From contig JAAFGW010000180.1 of assembly GCA_010365175.1 (NCBI GenBank), forward strand, positions 1 to 6,247: a stretch of 6,247 nucleotides of DNA, written 5' to 3'. Under the pieces are notes generated by a model that saw only the letters and a program-made list of their open reading frames with translations, ran no database searches and was not told the origin of the DNA. Of the stretch, positions 5,120-6,247 are shown in pieces. Made by a program: the position numbers and the translations under genes. The stretch comes from Sulfuriferula multivorans. GTDB taxonomy: Bacteria > Pseudomonadota > Gammaproteobacteria > Burkholderiales > Thiobacillaceae. Positions within the stretch are counted from its first letter, which is position 1. The number at the start of each line of letters is the position of its first letter.

Positions 5120-5208
5120 GCGGGCGTGGCGCGAGGGGCATGGGCAGTCCGCCGCGCTATGCTAAACTTCGACGATTTTCCGCGTCCTGCGGTCATTTCG
5201 GGTTCCCC
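5120..5208. promoter_or_regulatory. 89-base divergent intergenic region between dciA-like gene and secA
   Basis: TGCTAAACT (5160-5168) fits an extended -10 box (TG, one base, TAAACT) directed to secA, with no good -35; it would give a leader of roughly 35 bases. Within that leader CCGC (5180-5183) and GCGG (5189-5192) form a small stem with loop GTCCT. The bases before the secA ATG (TTTCGGGTTCCCC) contain no recognisable Shine-Dalgarno site, and the same is true of the dciA start. No secM-like reading frame fits in this gap. Confidence 0.4.
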
Positions 5209-6247
5209 ATGCTGCAATCCATTTTCAAAAAAGTCTTTGGTAGTCGCAATGAGCGGCTGGTTAAACAATACCTGCAAAAGGTGAAAGCGATCAATGCGCT
5301 GGAACCGGCAATGGAAAAATTGTCCGATTTTGATCTGGCCGGCAAGACGGCCGAATTCAAATCCCGTCTAGGCCAGGCTGGATCGGCTAACGCGGGCGAG
5401 TCGCTCGAAAAACTATTGCCCGAGGCCTTCGCAGTGGTTCGCGAAGCTTCCCGGCGGGTGCTCGGCATGCGCCATTTCGATGTGCAGATGGTGGGCGGCA
5501 TGGTGTTGCACGACGGCAAGATAGCCGAAATGCGCACCGGCGAGGGAAAAACACTCATGTCGACCCTGCCCGCGTATCTGAATGCACTGACCGGCAAGGG
5601 CGTGCACGTGGTGACGGTGAACGATTACCTGGCCAGTCGCGATGCGGAATGGATGGGTCGCTTGTACAGTTTCCTTGGCCTGACCACCGGCATCAACCTG
5701 TCGCAGATGCCGCACGACGCCAAGCAAGCCGCGTATGCCGCTGACATCACCTACGGTACCAACAACGAATACGGCTTCGACTATCTGCGCGACAACATGG
5801 TCTACGAGATGAGCCAGAAGGTGCAGCGTCCGCTGGCCTACGGCATCATCGACGAAGTCGACTCGATCCTGATCGACGAAGCGCGCACCCCGCTCATCAT
5901 TTCAGGGCAGTCGGAAGAAAATACCGCGTTGTACCAGCAATTGAACATGGTCCCATCAAAGCTGATCCGGCAAAAGGACGAGGAGTCCGAAGGCGATTAC
6001 TCGGTCGATGAGAAATCGCGCCAGGTGTTGTTGTCCGAGTCGGGTCACGAAAAAATCGAGTCCATCCTCACCGAGATGGGCGTGCTGCCTGAGGGCGGCA
6101 GCTTGTACGACGCAACCAACATCATGCTGATGCACCATGTGTATGCGGCCCTGCGTGCGCATGCGCTGTTTTTCCGCGATCAGCACTATGTGGTGCAAAA
6201 CGACGAAGTGGTCATCGTCGACGAATTCACCGGCCGCTTGATGAGCG
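5209..6247 (+). CDS. secA: Protein translocase subunit SecA (N-terminal 346 residues, cut by window edge)
   Basis: SecA is the ATPase motor that pushes unfolded preproteins through SecYEG across the inner membrane. ATG 5209 begins MLQSIFKKVFGSRNERL, the standard SecA start. Visible motifs are: EAFAVVREASRRVLGMRHFDVQ (73-93); Q93 and GGMVLH before nucleotide-binding domain 1; Walker A MRTGEGKT (108-115); VVTVNDYLASRDAEWM (134-149); TYGTNNEYGFDYLRDNM (181-197); and Walker B IIDEVDSILIDEARTPLIISG (213-233), with DEVD at 215-218. The preprotein cross-linking domain follows and includes YSVDEKSRQV, LYDATNIMLMHHVYAALRAHALF and VVIVDEFTGRLM, at which point the window ends. No frameshift or missing catalytic residue is seen. 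Full SecA is about 900 residues, so roughly 38 percent is present. It lies divergent from the dciA-like gene, with no SecM or M23 peptidase gene between them. Confidence 0.98.
   Translation, partial: MLQSIFKKVFGSRNERLVKQYLQKVKAINALEPAMEKLSDFDLAGKTAEFKSRLGQAGSANAGESLEKLLPEAFAVVREASRRVLGMRHFDVQMVGGMVLHDGKIAEMRTGEGKTLMSTLPAYLNALTGKGVHVVTVNDYLASRDAEWMGRLYSFLGLTTGINLSQMPHDAKQAAYAADITYGTNNEYGFDYLRDNMVYEMSQKVQRPLAYGIIDEVDSILIDEARTPLIISGQSEENTALYQQLNMVPSKLIRQKDEESEGDYSVDEKSRQVLLSESGHEKIESILTEMGVLPEGGSLYDATNIMLMHHVYAALRAHALFFRDQHYVVQNDEVVIVDEFTGRLMS

Noticed and set aside
1..6247. CRISPR array, tRNA or rRNA gene, toxin-antitoxin pair, phage genes or integrase
   Set aside because: No regularly spaced repeats, no cloverleaf-like segment and no matching protein motifs were seen on either strand.

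Overview
This window looks like ordinary chromosomal DNA from a Gram-negative, moderately GC-rich proteobacterium. A betaproteobacterium is my best guess. The reasons are the adjacent, divergently transcribed dciA-like (DUF721) gene and secA, a periplasm-targeted rhodanese with a classical signal peptide, and the inner-membrane MscS and VTT proteins. The lineage is an inference from gene content and was not tested by any search.

Layout, left to right. (1) The first 64 bases may hold the tail of an upstream gene. They are followed by two small inverted repeats and a complete GGDEF diguanylate cyclase on the + strand (122-1129). (2) A 230-base non-coding gap separates it from a convergent single-domain, secreted rhodanese on the - strand (1360-1812). 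(3) Immediately upstream of the rhodanese is a 182-bp MITE-like element (1853-2034) with perfect 15-bp terminal inverted repeats. (4) A TVP38/TMEM64 (VTT/DedA-like) membrane protein lies on the - strand (2123-2707). (5) It is divergent from a 444-residue MscS-type mechanosensitive channel on the + strand (2959-4293). (6) A 394-base gene-free stretch follows, holding a second repeat structure (4352-4592) bounded by inverted copies of AAATGGGGTCA(A/G)CAC and containing strong hairpins. (7) A DciA-like DUF721 protein on the - strand (4688-5119) is divergent from secA on the + strand, which runs off the right edge (5209-6247, first 346 residues).

How the genes work together: no single pathway unites the window. 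Most products act at or in the cell envelope: SecA drives Sec export, which would also export the rhodanese, and MscS relieves osmotic pressure. The VTT protein is probably a lipid or small-molecule membrane transporter. The GGDEF protein makes c-di-GMP in the cytoplasm, and DciA is known in other bacteria as a loader of the replicative helicase.

I found no defence system, CRISPR array, tRNA or rRNA gene, phage or toxin-antitoxin module. The best leads for something undescribed are the two transposase-less repeat elements and the leader region of the GGDEF gene. The rest is well explained by known families.
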